A DNA stretch of 64,000 nt from Adiantum capillus-veneris (GCA_014529385.2 CM043945.1:149863741-149927740); one strand, 5' to 3'. Positions 44,621 to 55,793 are shown, counted from the stretch's first letter. A program made the numbers and translations. Notes: generated from the letters alone by a model not told the origin.

Positions 44621-45485
44621 AGATGCTCTAATTCTCTCATTAGACAATGTGTCTAATTCCTCGATAGTAGATTCCGGGGCTTCATTCCATGCGACACCAC
44701 ACAAGCAACATTTTCAAGATTACACCAAAGGTAATTTTGGGTATGTATACTTGGGAGATGATGAAGCTTGTGAAATTGTCGGCAAAGGTACAGTTTGTAT
44801 CAAATCTGCTAACGGAAATGAATGGAAGCTTAAAGATGTTAGGTATGTTCCTTCTCTTTGCAAGAATGTGATCTACAAGACAATTGGACGATGAAGGTCA
44901 CAACATTGCATTTGAAAACAAATGGTTGAAGATGTCAAAGGGATCTTTGGTGGTTGCCAAAGGAGAAAAGGTTGGTGCACTTTACTTGTGTACTGTCAGG
45001 TCACAATTTTCATCTTGTGCAACAACTACAGAAGTCGACAGTGCGGTGCGGCACTACCAGCTTGGGCATATGAGTGCCAAAGGAATACAAATCCTTCAAA
45101 CAAAGAAGCTTCTGCCAGGTTTGAAAGAAGTGGATTTAGAGTTTTGTGAAGATTGTGTTTATGGTAACCAAAAGAGGGTAAAACTAAAAGAGGGTAAAAC
45201 TTCAAAAATCAAGAAATGAAAGAAAAAATAAAAAACTTGAATTGGTTCGTTCTGATGTTTGGGGTCCTGCAAGTACACCATCCCTTGGTGGCTCATTGTA
45301 CTATGTAACATTCATAAACGATGCGACTAGGAAAACATGGGTTTATGTAATGAAGAATAAATCCGATGTGTTTTTCATATTTCAAAGGTGAAAAGCCTTT
45401 GTGGAGAATGAAACAGGTATTGAAGTTAAATGCCTCAGATCCGTCAATGGAGGCGAATATTGCAGCCAAGCTTTTGAAAGCTTTT
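44621..45485 (+). pseudogene. R7 protease and first half of integrase
   Basis: Protease motif SIVDSGASFHATPH (44660-44700) with the DSGA active site, then LKDVRYVPSLCKNVIY. The GAG-pre-integrase/HHCC part shows HYQLGHMSAKGIQIL and FCEDCVYGNQKRV. The integrase core starts with VRSDVWGPASTPSLGGSLYY and VNGGEYCSQAFESF. The text stops mid-domain at 45485, where R9 is inserted, and resumes at 55799. Confidence 0.88.
45481..45485. repeat. R9 target-site duplication (CTTTT), left
   Basis: CTTTT before the R9 LTR is repeated at 55794-55798. The host integrase reading continues after it. Confidence 0.93.
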
Positions 45486-45711
45486 TGTTACCATATACAT
45501 GTGGTAGTGATGTGTGTGAGCACACTAGGACCGCCGCGGCATTTTTTCCCTCTTTAGGAGGTTTTTCCCCCGAGCATTGTATATACGCCCATCACTCTAG
45601 GGTTATCTATCTTTCCATTGCACACTAAGTAACACACTCTCTATTGTGTGCCTTGAGCTTCGTTCATCTTCTCCAAGCTGTGTGCCTTTCTCTACAACCC
45701 TAATTCCAACA
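45486..45711 (+). repeat. R9 5' LTR
   Basis: 226 bp, TGTTACCATATACATGTGG...AATTCCAACA. It matches 55564-55793 with about nine substitutions and a few indels. Confidence 0.94.
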
Positions 45712-45713
45712 AT

Positions 45714-45725
45714 TGATATCAGAGC
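45714..45725 (+). other. R9 primer-binding site
   Basis: TGATATCAGAGC, a Met-tRNA PBS with one mismatch, two bases after the LTR. Confidence 0.85.
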
Positions 45726-46052
45726 AGATTGCGTCCTCTCGGGCTTAGTCGCCAGCTGCTCCAGCACACGACTGCTCACTTTCTCCGATTTCAGTGAGCT
45801 TTGGTAAGCGTTCGCAGGTCGACAAAATTTTTGGGTCTACTCAGATTTTTTATTCGGGCTCATTTCGGCCTCCATTTCCACTACAGGCAATACTGCGCAG
45901 GCTATTTCGTCATTTTGTGCAGAATTTCTATCAGTGCCATTTTTTGCATAACAGGTGCCTCATAGTCTTCTATGGTTTGTGCTATATAGCACGTGTTGTT
46001 CCCACTCCATTTCTCCTATTTTCGGGCAGTTTTCACATCAGGTGCAGCATTT

Positions 46053-47040
46053 ACTATGGCTGACAACACAAATGTGTTCAAGATGTTTGCTGCTGAGGAC
46101 AGGTTGGATGGGGACAACTACCCTATGTGGGCTTATATGATGCAACATGTTCTTGTGTCAAAGGGCGTCTGGAACATTGTGCGGGGGATTGATGTACGTC
46201 CTGGTTCTGAGGATGTAGGCAATGTTGAGGATGTTGCAGGTCTTGCTGCAAGGATTGCTACTATTAGAGTTGTTTTGCCTACAGCAGAACAAGCTCGTTG
46301 GGATGTAAAGGATGCACAGGATCATGCATTGATTGCGTTGTCTGTGAAGCGCACCATTGTTCCTCACATTCGTTCAGCAAAATCTACAAAACATGCTTGG
46401 GATATTCTAGCAGGTCTTTATGTAAGCCGCAATGAGGCTAAAATTGCTTTGCTGCGTAAAGAGCTGGAGTCGAAGATTATGCATGAGGAAGATGATATGG
46501 ACACTTTTCTTGTTGGTGTCAAGGATATCAATGAGCAACTTATTTCTGCAGGTGAAGTCATCTCAAACAATTCCCTTGTGCAAACTGTTCTTGATCCCTT
46601 ACCATATTCTTACCAGGCTTTTGCGATTACTTAGAGACTTATGACCCAAGGAAATCCAGAAGTTGTCAAGTTTGATGCATTATGCACATTGCTGTTGCAA
46701 GAGTCACTTTCTAGAAAAAACAAGACTAGATAGCATGCAGTTGAACAGACTTTTATTGCTTCTCAAAGAAAGGGTGGTAACAAAAATGCGGCCACTTCTT
46801 ATGGTTCTGCTGTGAGTGGTAAAACTTTTGTTCCTAATGCTTCTACTGGCAGCAATTCGTCTAGAAATTCTGGTGATAAGGGCAAAAAGAAGATGTGTTG
46901 CCATTATTGTAAAGCTAATGATCACTTGATCAAGTTGTGTCCTAAGTTGAAGGCCAAAGAGGCTAAGAAGAAAGAGGGTTGTTCCACTGCAAATGTTGGT
47001 TCCACTACAAATGTAGCCATTGTTGAGTCTTCTGTGATAG
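46053..47040 (+). pseudogene. R9 gag with zinc knuckle
   Basis: The ATG at 46053 opens MADNTNVFKMFAAEDRLDGD, followed by NYPMWAYMMQHVLVSKGVW, VKRTIVPHIRSAKSTKHAW and LLRKELESKIM. A TAG stands at 46632-46634 and another near 46729. The frame reads on to the knuckle CHYCKANDHLIKLC at about 46898-46940. It is of the same UBN2-type gag as R10 (VIALTIKRTITPHIRS there), with clear residue-level similarity. Confidence 0.9.
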
Positions 47041-48383
47041 GAGACTGTGATGCTAATGTTGATGCAGAATGGGATTTTAGTGCAGAGTGCACTTACAATC
47101 CTGATGTCCATGATGCATGCTTGTCAGTTGTTGCTGCAGATTCACATGTGTGGTATTTCAACAGTGGTGCTACAAAGCACATTACCTCACATCGTGAATT
47201 GTTTACCTCTCTCGAGTTTGTCTCATGGGAATTTAGTCACTTGTGCCAACAATGCCTCTTATGCGGTTCAAGGACTTGGAAAGATTGTGCTTACTGCTGC
47301 AAATGGCAGTTCCTTCACACTTGTTGGTGCACTTTATGTACCTGGGATCAAGAAGAATCTCTTATCTGTATCTGCACTTGCTAGACTTGGACTTGTAGTC
47401 AAATTTGTGGATGACAGATATACAGTTCATGATCTCAATTTTAGTGATGAAATTGTTGCATCTGGCCTTTTGTGCCGTGGGCTGTATAAGCTCACTTTGT
47501 ATGACAAGTGTGGACAAAATTTTGCAAATGCTGTTGCAGATTCAAGGGCTATTTCAGATGCAAAACTTTGCCATGCACGTTTGAGTCATGTGAATTTTGC
47601 CAGTTTGCTGCGTGTGCAGGAATCTGATATGGTTTCTTCTTTGCCGCCTCTTGAAGCACCTATCAAACATGTTTGTGAAGGCTGTATTTTAGATAAGATG
47701 CAGCGTTCTAAGTTTCCAAAGGATGGTTCAATTCGGGCCACATGCAGGTTGCAGCTTGTGCATAGTGATGTTTGTGGGCCCATGCAAACTCCGTCCTTGG
47801 GCAATTACCTTTACTTCGTGACTTTCATTGATGATTACTACAAGCATGCATGGCTATTTCCGCTTAAAGCGAAGTCCGAATTTTTTATGTGCTTCAAACA
47901 ATTTCTGGCTATGGCTGAAATGTCTCGAAATGTACTATGGGCACACTCCGTTCCAATCAAGGGGGGGAGTATATGTCGCATGAATTTAATGCATTTCTGG
48001 CTAGTCGTGGGATAAAACACCAATGTACAGTGCCTTATACACCTCAGCAAAATGGTGTTGCTGAGAGGAAAAACAGGTCACTGACGAAAATGGCACGATG
48101 TATGGAGTCAAGCTTTGCTGCATTCTTTTTGGCTTGAGTCCATCATGTGTGCCACTTATGTACTTAACAGGTGTCCTACGAAATCTTTGCAATCTATTTC
48201 TCCATATGAAGCATGGCATGATAGAAAGCCTTCTATTGAGCACATGCGTGTTTTTGGCTGTTTGGCATATGCTTTGGTGCCACAAACACAACACAGAAAA
48301 TTGGATGATAAGGCTGTCAAATGTATTTTTCTTGGTTATAGTGTTGAAAGCAAAGGTTACAAGTTATATCATCCGCAAACAAT
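47041..48383 (+). pseudogene. R9 protease and integrase, up to R10
   Basis: The protease motif reads VWYFNSGATKHIT: the catalytic Asp of DSGA is Asn. After a frameshift near 47220 come LYVPGIKKNLLSVSALARLG, the HHCC part (LCHARLSHVNFASLL, HVCEGCILDKMQRSKF), the integrase core (LVHSDVCGPMQTPSLG, FIDDYYKHAWLFPLK, then in another frame YTPQQNGVAERKNRSL) and the C-terminal part VFGCLAYALVPQTQHRKLDD. The reading breaks at LYHPQTI, where R10 is inserted. Confidence 0.9.
48379..48383. repeat. R10 target-site duplication (ACAAT), left
   Basis: ACAAT precedes the R10 LTR and is repeated at 53560-53564. Confidence 0.95.
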
Positions 48384-48657
48384 TGTTGAAGATGATGAAA
48401 CAGGAAACAGAAGAAAGACAGCAACTCAGAGTAGGAAGAAGATGGAGAAGGAGAAGACACAGAGCTTGTGTACGAGATCTCTGTAGTCTGTCTCTCTGTA
48501 TTGGAATAATAATTATAATCTCAGAGCTACAAAGCTTATATGAAACCCTAAGAGATAAGGTGTCCTTTCACACCGGATGTCCAGGGGGAAAAACCCAGTG
48601 GGAGAAAAGTGCCCCTGGTGAAGCGCGTATACACACTAACACTACTACATGTCTACA
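48384..48657 (-). repeat. R10 3' LTR
   Basis: 274 bp, plus-strand TGTTGAAGATGATG...CATGTCTACA. The only difference seen from the other LTR is A for G near 48415. Confidence 0.96.
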
Positions 48658-48668
48658 AATCCCCCCTG
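48658..48668 (-). other. R10 polypurine tract
   Basis: The minus strand reads CAGGGGGGATT directly before the 3' LTR. Confidence 0.85.
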
Positions 48669-48704
48669 TAGTGATAGTGTGAATCCGTACAAGGTAGCAG
48701 ATCA

Positions 48705-51700
48705 TCATGTGTATGAGAGTAAGCCCAAAGCTTTTCGGAAAGCTTCAAACTTTTCTCGTGATAACGCCTTCGTAAATAGATCTGCAATGTTATCCTGTGT
48801 AGGACAGTAAGTTAGTGTGATCTCCCCTGCATGTAGCCTTTCCCTGACATAGTGGTAGTGAACCTCTATGTGCTTTGTTCTTGCATGAAATACTGGATTC
48901 CTTGCAACTGCCATAGCACTCTGACTGTCAGTGAAAATGGTAGTGGGTGCCTGTTGACACTCACAAAGATCTGCCAATAACCTGCGTATCCATACACAAT
49001 CAACTGTTGCCGTGAAAGCTGCCCTGTACTCAGCTTCACAAGTTGATGTAGCCACTGTGGGTTGCTTCTTGCTTAGCCAAGATATACATGCATTTCCCAA
49101 GAAAAAACAATTGCCACTTGTGGAATGTCGTGTGTCAAAATCACCAGCCCAATCTGAATCGCTGTAACCAAGAAGCTGCATAGAACTGTGCTTTCCATAC
49201 ATATCCCCCCTTGGAAAGAACATGGCAAGATTAGGGGTACCTGAAAGGTAACGAAGTATGCGCTTCACAGCTTGCCAATGATGCATACCTGGGCTGTGCA
49301 TAAATCTGCTTGCTTGTGAAACCCCAAATTGAATGTCTGGACGAGTGTTGCCTGCCAAATATATCAAGCAACCAACCGCTGCTGCATAAGTATGTACATC
49401 AAAAGGTTCTCCAGCATCGTGCATGCTCAACTTTGATCCAGTTTCTACGGGTGTAGAGATTGGCTTACAATTTTGCATACCAAACTTGTCCAAAATTTTA
49501 TGCAAATATTTTGCCTGCAACATGTATATGCCATCCTCTGATTGCACAAACTGAATACCCAAGTAATAATGTAGCAAACCAAGATCAGACATCTCAAAGG
49601 TTTTTCTCAAAGCATCTTTAAACGCTTCAATTTCATCTGCAGTATTGCCTGTAAGAAGCATATCATCCACATAAAGTGTTAGCATAATGAGAACTCCATC
49701 TCTCTTTTTGACATACAAAGTACTTTCTGCTGGACTATTCTGAAATCCCTGGCCAATCAAATAAGTATGTATCTTCTCATACCATGCTCTTGGAGCCTGT
49801 TTGAGACCATACAAAGCTTTACGCAATCTACATACCTTTTGCTCTTGACCTTTTACAACAAAACCACTTGGTTGACTTACATAAACTTCTTCCTGCAAAT
49901 CACCATTCAAAAAAGCAGTTTTGATATCCAACTGATGCACTTTCCAACCATGATGAGCAGCAATTGCAACTAGTGATCTAACTGTGGACGCACGAGAAGT
50001 AGGAGCAAAGGTTTCATCATAATCTATGCCTTTCTGTTGCGCATAGCCTTTTGCCACAAGCCTTGCTTTGTACCTGTCAACAGTACCATTTTGTTTCCTT
50101 TTTACCTTAAAAACCCACTTTGTACCAATAGGCTTTTTACCTGTAGGCAAGTCCACTAGATCCCATGTATGATTCTTATGAATAGAATCAATTTCTTGCT
50201 GCATAGCATCTTTCCACTGAACACACTCTAAAGCTTGTTCAAATGAATCAGGCTCATCTGCATCACAAAGAGTGCTAAAGCAAGCCAAATCTACTTGCTC
50301 TCTGCCAAAAGTAGTACCAGCACGTGTTTTCCGTGGCAACGGTGCATCCAACTTGCTATCCTGCAAAGTTTTCTGAACCCATTTAGGCAAGGTTCTTTCT
50401 TCCCTGAGAACTTCTTGCTCTTCACGCACAATTTCCTCTACATCATGAGGTGTCACATGCTGATCAAAAGATTGATCAAGATTATCAACCTGTTGTGATT
50501 CTTGATTCTCCACAAAAGAAGGAAGCAAACCTTCAAATACATCATGTGTCTGCATATGAGGTACATCAAAAGCAACCATAGGTTGAGCAGTAGTTTCTGC
50601 AAAAATTACATCACGACTTTCAAAAATCTTGTTTGTAGCAGGATTGTAAAGTCTATAACCTTTACTTCCACTACTGTACCCCACAAATATACATTTGATT
50701 GCCTTATCATCAAGCTTCCCACGTAACTGCTGAGGGATGTGAGCATAAGCAAGACAACCAAAAACACGAAGATAACTGACTGAAGGTTTTTTGTCATACC
50801 AAGCTTCATATGCAGTAATGGTCTTCAAGGCACGAGTAGGACACCTGTTCAAAACATGTGCTGCACAAGCAACTGCCTCCATCCATAGCTTATGAGGCAA
50901 ACTCTTAGCCTTGAGCATACATCTAGCCGTCTCCATTAAAGACCTGTTCTTCCTTTCTGCAACACCATTCTGTTGTGGTGTGTATGGCATAGTGCATTGG
51001 TGTTTAATGCCTTTCTTTCCCAAAAAATCCTTAAATGCACCTGACATGTATTCACCTCCTCGATCGGTACGAAGAGTCTGTACTTTGCAACCTGTTTCAT
51101 TTTCAACCATGGCGACATAATGTTGAAAAACTGCAAACACGTCTGACTTTGCTTTGAGTGGATACACCCAAAAAAACGTGGAAAAGTCATCAATGAAGGT
51201 CACAAAATAAAGGTTGTTTCCTATAGATGGCGTCCTCATAGGACCACATACATCACTGTGTACAAGCTGCAACTTTCTTGTCGCTCTAACTGAACCATCC
51301 TGCGAAAATGCAAATCTGTGCATCTTTCCAAGAACGCAACCTTCACATACATGTCTTGGTGGCATCTCCAATAAAGACAAATCATGCACCATATTATGAC
51401 GTTGTAAAGTCATCAAACTGCCATAACCAACATGCCCAAATCTAGCATGCCACAACTCAGCATCCTGCATGGCTTGAGTCTTTGTTTCTGCAATACATAC
51501 CTGAATCTGCTTTTCATAACGATCTAGCACAAATAGTCCATTGTCCAGCGTACCTGTAGTGATAAGAGAATAACCATTCTCTCGATCTCGTACAACACAT
51601 CTGTCATCCTCAAAAATGACCCGAAGACCAATTTTTGCAAGAGAGGATACAGACAACAAATTCTTCTTGATCCCTGGAACATATAAGACATCTGGCAAGC

Positions 51701-52886
51701 ATAAATCTGAACCATCTGAAATGGTAATCAAAATCTTACCAACGCCTTTGATTGGATAAGAAGCATTATTTGCACATGTCACCTTCTTTCCTGCTGGAGC
51801 TGCATCCAATGAACAAAACAAATCCTTCCTTGAAGTAATATGCCTGGATGCACCACTATCAAAGTACCAAATCATTTGTGTCTTGTCAACACTGTAAGCA
51901 GAAAAATTTGAACATACTACAAAAGCATAAGAATCCTGCACAAAGTTTGCAGACTCTTCTTTAGCTGTAGAAGAATCACCAGAAGCTGAAACAACCAAAC
52001 TTGACTCTTTCTTCTTTTCTTTAGCAATTCGCTTTTTACACTCACTAATGTAGTGACCAGGTTTCTTGCAGTAGTGACATTTACCTTTCTTCTTGGACTT
52101 GTCGGAATCACCTTTAGACTTCTCTGAAGATTGTCCTGCACTAGACTTGGAGTGATGAGCACTCTCTTTACCCCTGTTTTTGTTCTGTACAACAAGAGCA
52201 TGATCCATACCATCCACCTGTAAAGACTTGTTCTTACGTGATTGATCCTCCTGCAATAGCAAAGCCACTAACTCTTCAAAATGAAGAGGGTCAGGATTAG
52301 CTCGCAAAGACAGAGTCAAAGAAGTCTGAAAAGTCAAATAAGATGGTGGTAGTGAATTGAGTGTTTTGGAAACCAAGTCCTTCTCTGGAATCACTTCATC
52401 AATGCTAAGCAATTGCTCTTTAAGATCCCTGATTTTTGTAAGATGCTCGACAATATCGTCACCTTCGTCCATCTGTATTTTGTCAAGTTGTTTCTTCAAA
52501 AACTCTATTCTGGCAGCGTTTCTTCCTCCAAACATAGCTTGCAGAGTGTTCCAAGCATCCTCAGAAGTTCTGCAAGATCTGATATGTGGTGTGATTGTCC
52601 TCTTTATGGTTAAGGCAATCACAGCCATAGCCTGTGCATCTTTAGTATCCCATCTCTTTTGCTCTGGAGTGACTTGTGAGGGTCCTGCACCAACAGCTGC
52701 ACCACGACCAGGCGTGGCAGGTGCAATGCTACCTGGACGAACTTCATCTCCAGATACATGATCCCACAATCCTTTACCAACCAAAACATTTTTGGCCATA
52801 AAAGACCAAAGAGAATAGTTGGTACCATCCAATTTGTCTTCGGATGTAAACGCACCAAAAATCTCTTTCTCTGTAGATTGAGCCAT
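48705..52886 (-). CDS. R10 gag-pol polyprotein (copia), intact
   Basis: A 1393-residue single ORF from ATG 52886 (MAQSTEKEIFGAFTSEDKLD). The five in-frame codons before it lack an ATG and similar gags start here. Approximate positions counted from this Met: UBN2-type gag 5-200; zinc knuckle CHYCKKPGHYISEC near 270; protease WYFDSGASRHIT near 340; pre-integrase HHCC (ELWHARFGHVGYGSL, HVCEGCVLGK) near 480-520; integrase core with HSDVCGP, RTDRGGEY and NGVAERKN giving the D, D, E triad near 544, 608 and 644; RT with TAFLNGDLQEEVYV and catalytic YVDDMLLTG; RNase H with DSDWAGDFDTRHSTSG, CEAEYRA and FTDSQSAMAV. No missing catalytic residue is seen. The order PR-IN-RT-RH defines Ty1/copia. Confidence 0.96.
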   Translation of the reverse strand: MAQSTEKEIFGAFTSEDKLDGTNYSLWSFMAKNVLVGKGLWDHVSGDEVRPGSIAPATPGRGAAVGAGPSQVTPEQKRWDTKDAQAMAVIALTIKRTITPHIRSCRTSEDAWNTLQAMFGGRNAARIEFLKKQLDKIQMDEGDDIVEHLTKIRDLKEQLLSIDEVIPEKDLVSKTLNSLPPSYLTFQTSLTLSLRANPDPLHFEELVALLLQEDQSRKNKSLQVDGMDHALVVQNKNRGKESAHHSKSSAGQSSEKSKGDSDKSKKKGKCHYCKKPGHYISECKKRIAKEKKKESSLVVSASGDSSTAKEESANFVQDSYAFVVCSNFSAYSVDKTQMIWYFDSGASRHITSRKDLFCSLDAAPAGKKVTCANNASYPIKGVGKILITISDGSDLCLPDVLYVPGIKKNLLSVSSLAKIGLRVIFEDDRCVVRDRENGYSLITTGTLDNGLFVLDRYEKQIQVCIAETKTQAMQDAELWHARFGHVGYGSLMTLQRHNMVHDLSLLEMPPRHVCEGCVLGKMHRFAFSQDGSVRATRKLQLVHSDVCGPMRTPSIGNNLYFVTFIDDFSTFFWVYPLKAKSDVFAVFQHYVAMVENETGCKVQTLRTDRGGEYMSGAFKDFLGKKGIKHQCTMPYTPQQNGVAERKNRSLMETARCMLKAKSLPHKLWMEAVACAAHVLNRCPTRALKTITAYEAWYDKKPSVSYLRVFGCLAYAHIPQQLRGKLDDKAIKCIFVGYSSGSKGYRLYNPATNKIFESRDVIFAETTAQPMVAFDVPHMQTHDVFEGLLPSFVENQESQQVDNLDQSFDQHVTPHDVEEIVREEQEVLREERTLPKWVQKTLQDSKLDAPLPRKTRAGTTFGREQVDLACFSTLCDADEPDSFEQALECVQWKDAMQQEIDSIHKNHTWDLVDLPTGKKPIGTKWVFKVKRKQNGTVDRYKARLVAKGYAQQKGIDYDETFAPTSRASTVRSLVAIAAHHGWKVHQLDIKTAFLNGDLQEEVYVSQPSGFVVKGQEQKVCRLRKALYGLKQAPRAWYEKIHTYLIGQGFQNSPAESTLYVKKRDGVLIMLTLYVDDMLLTGNTADEIEAFKDALRKTFEMSDLGLLHYYLGIQFVQSEDGIYMLQAKYLHKILDKFGMQNCKPISTPVETGSKLSMHDAGEPFDVHTYAAAVGCLIYLAGNTRPDIQFGVSQASRFMHSPGMHHWQAVKRILRYLSGTPNLAMFFPRGDMYGKHSSMQLLGYSDSDWAGDFDTRHSTSGNCFFLGNACISWLSKKQPTVATSTCEAEYRAAFTATVDCVWIRRLLADLCECQQAPTTIFTDSQSAMAVARNPVFHARTKHIEVHYHYVRERLHAGEITLTYCPTQDNIADLFTKALSREKFEAFRKALGLLSYT

Positions 52887-53271
52887 ACTGTAGATGCACA
52901 CAAGAGAGCAAAAGAACCTCCAAGAGATTCACAAATCTCCTCTCCAATCCAAGCAAAACTCTACACAAAATCTCAGCACAAAGCTAAGACAAGCTGCTTC
53001 CCAAAAGAACTGTTTACCTGAAGAAAATCTGTCAAAAAGCACACCCTCTTGATCTAAACGCCTCCGAAAAGTAACTTCTGCTACGCTGCTCAGAACAAAA
53101 TTCTGAGGGCTCGAACGGCTTCGAAAGGGGGGTAAAACCCCAGGTCACCTGATCAGAATACTCCCGGAACGTCGAGGATGCTCCCACGAACAAATTTTCT
53201 GAAAACTGCCTGAAAACTGCGATTGCGCGCGCGGACGCGAAAACGCAAGTAGAGGCTCTGGAAATCACCTT

Positions 53272-53283
53272 GCTCTGATACCA
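53272..53283 (-). other. R10 primer-binding site
   Basis: The minus strand reads TGGTATCAGAGC two bases after the 5' LTR, the initiator Met-tRNA type. Confidence 0.93.
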
Positions 53284-53285
53284 AT

Positions 53286-53559
53286 TGTTGAAGATGATGA
53301 AACAGGAAACAGAAGGAAGACAGCAACTCAGAGTAGGAAGAAGATGGAGAAGGAGAAGACACAGAGCTTGTGTACGAGATCTCTGTAGTCTGTCTCTCTG
53401 TATTGGAATAATAATTATAATCTCAGAGCTACAAAGCTTATATGAAACCCTAAGAGATAAGGTGTCCTTTCACACCGGATGTCCAGGGGGAAAAACCCAG
53501 TGGGAGAAAAGTGCCCCTGGTGAAGCGCGTATACACACTAACACTACTACATGTCTACA
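53286..53559 (-). repeat. R10 5' LTR
   Basis: 274 bp, the promoter-side LTR for the minus-strand element, paired with 48384-48657. Confidence 0.96.
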
Positions 53560-53564
53560 ACAAT

Positions 53565-55490
53565 GCGTATTCTAGTTTCACGGGATGTAGTGTTTGTGGA
53601 AGATTTTGTTCAGCCCTTGCTGTCATGTACTAGAGACAGTAATGTAAGCTCATAGGACATTTATGACACTTTGTTTCCTCTTTTCAATGGTGGAAATACG
53701 AATGTAAGTTCCAATGAGGCAAATGTACAGCCTATGGGGGTTTCTGAAAATGTTACAGATCAGCCTATTACTAATGCAGATGTATGTGATGTACTTGATG
53801 AGGAAAGGGCTAAAAATGAGTAGGCTAGAGGTATGCCAAAATGGCTGGTGCACACTTTGCGTGACAGTAAATTGGATGCACCTTTGTCTAGTCGTATTCG
53901 TTCAGGCTCTCGCCATGCATCTTATGCATCAGATTGTTATGCTTTGGCTGTGTCTAGCTTACATGATGTTGAGGAACCTCTGTCTTTTGATGAAGCACAG
54001 AATTCGGAAAATTGGATGGCTGCCATGCAATCAGAATATGATGCACTTATAGAAAATGACACATGGACTTTATGTGATTTGCCTCCTGGCAAGAAGGCCA
54101 TTGGTACGAAGTGGGTTTACAAATTGAAACGCAAGCCGAATGGTGAGATTGATCTCCATAAGGCTTGACTTGTTGCAAAGGGTTATGCATAGCAAAAAGG
54201 CATAGATTATGAAGAGACTTTTTCTCCCACTTTTCTTATGACTACTGTGCGTTTTCTATGTGCATTGGTAGCTCATTTTGGTTGGGATGTACACCAATCA
54301 AACATTGTTACTGCTTTCTGAATGGTGACATATTTGAGGAAGCTTATGTAACGCAGCCTCGTGGTTTTTTCATAAAAGGACAAGAGGACAAAGTGTGCAG
54401 ATATAAGAAGTCTTTGTATGGGTTGAAGCAATCTCCTCGTGCTTGGTATTAGAAAGCTGACACTCATTTGGTTAAACGAGGCTTTCATAACAGTCCCACA
54501 GAAAGCACATTGTATGTAAAGCATGAGGGTGATGTACTTCTGATTGTGGTTCTTTATGTCGATGATTTGCTGATCACTGGACCAAATGAGAGACATATTG
54601 CTGAATTTAAGGCTGATTTGAATGCTACTTTCAAGATGAAAGATTTGGGGCTGTTGCATCATTACTTGGGTATACAGTTTAAGCAGTGTGATGGTGGTAT
54701 TGCCTTGTGTCAGAAAAGTTACATAGAGACATTGCTATGTAAAGTTTGAACTTGAGGATTGCAAACAACTTTGAAGTTGAGTCTACGTGATGCTGGCGAT
54801 CCTGCTGATGTCACTCTTTACCAAACTGTTGTTGGCTGCCTCATTTATGTATGCAACACGAAGCCATATATTCAGTTTGCAGTCTCACAGGTCAGCAGAA
54901 TTATGCATAGCCCAGGGTCTAAGCATTGACAGGCTCTCAAGAGGATTTTACGCTACCTTAGTGGCACTTTACATCTTGGCTTGTTTTATCCCAAGAGGGG
55001 GATCATTGCCGTCAAATTACATGCTTTTTTGGACTTAGATTGGGTTGGTTGTTTTGACACGCGAGTGTCCACAAGTGGTTTTTGTTTCATGCTTGGCAGT
55101 TCATGTATATCATGGTTGAGCAAGAAGCAACCTACTGTGGCCACTTCGAGTTGTGAGGTTGAGTACAGGGCAGTCTTCACAGCTACGGTTGAGTGTGTAT
55201 GGCTCAGACGCCTTATGGATGATTTGGGTATTGGACAGGACACTACCAACACTATCTACACTGACAGTAAGAGCGCATTGGCAGTTGCGAGGAACCCAGT
55301 TTTTCATGCTTGCACAAAGCACATTGAGGTGCACTACCACTATGTCAGGGAGAGGCTCTCAGCAGGAGAGATCAGCTTGGCTTTTGTGCCAACACAGGAC
55401 AACTTGCAGATCTTTTCACAAAGGCATTGTCTCGTGAGAAGCTTGAAGCTTTCCGCAAAGCTTTGGGCTTACTCCCCTTTGTGGACTGAT
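53565..55490 (+). pseudogene. R9 reverse transcriptase and RNase H
   Basis: After the R10 duplication the R9 reading resumes. Readable parts: MPKWLVHTLRDSKLDAPL, WMAAMQSEYDALIENDTWTL, GTKWVYKLKRKPNGEIDL, EEAYVTQPRGFFIKGQ, LYGLKQSPRAWY, VLYVDDLLITG (catalytic YVDD kept), LGLLHHYLGIQF, then RNase H LDWVGCFDTRVSTSGFCF, WLSKKQPTVATSSCEVEYRA and TDSKSALAVARNPVF. Stops at 54166-54168, 54192, 54452 and others plus frameshifts break it. RNase H ends near 55440 with QRHCLVRSL in a shifted frame. Confidence 0.9.
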
Positions 55491-55563
55491 CATGTCCTCA
55501 GGGCATGGCACTTCCCTTTACTCATGTGCCAGCTCTCATTCACCGCATCACTCCAGGGGGATT

Positions 55564-55793
55564 TGTTACCATATACATGTGGTAGTGATGTGTGTGAACA
55601 CATCACTAGGACCGTCGGGGCATTTTTTCCCTCTTTAGGAGGTTTTTTCCCCCGAGCATTGTATATACGCCCATCACTCTAGGGCTATCTATCTTTCCAT
55701 TGCACACTAAGTAACACACTCTCTATTGTGTGCCTTGAGCTTCCTTCGTCTTCTCCAAGCTATGTGCATTTCTCTGCAACCCTAATTCCAACA
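55564..55793 (+). repeat. R9 3' LTR
   Basis: 230 bp, TGTTACCATATACATG...AATTCCAACA, preceded by the purine-rich CAGGGGGATT that serves as PPT and followed by CTTTT. Confidence 0.94.

Larger units (their letters stand above)
48384..53559 (-). mobile_element. R10: intact Ty1/copia retrotransposon
   Basis: 5176 bp with two 274-bp LTRs (48384-48657 and 53286-53559) that differ at one base by eye, perfect ACAAT duplication, PBS and PPT in place, and one uninterrupted gag-pol ORF on the minus strand. It interrupts R9. All features needed for autonomous copia transposition are present, so this is the youngest and possibly still mobile element of the window. Confidence 0.97.
45486..55793 (+). mobile_element. 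R9: Ty1/copia retrotransposon, host of R10
   Basis: LTRs at 45486-45711 and 55564-55793, Met-type PBS with one mismatch, gag, knuckle, protease, integrase, RT and RNase H in plus orientation. The perfect CTTTT duplication shows it inserted into the R7 integrase. R10 interrupts it between 48383 and 53560. Own length without R10 is about 5.1 kb. Stops and frameshifts are spread over all domains, and its LTRs differ by about 4% by eye. Gag and pol resemble R10, so the two are related families. Confidence 0.93.

Noticed and set aside
52357-52761. 134-codon plus-strand frame opposite R10 gag
   Set aside because: Shadow of the intact R10 coding frame. No independent motif or context.
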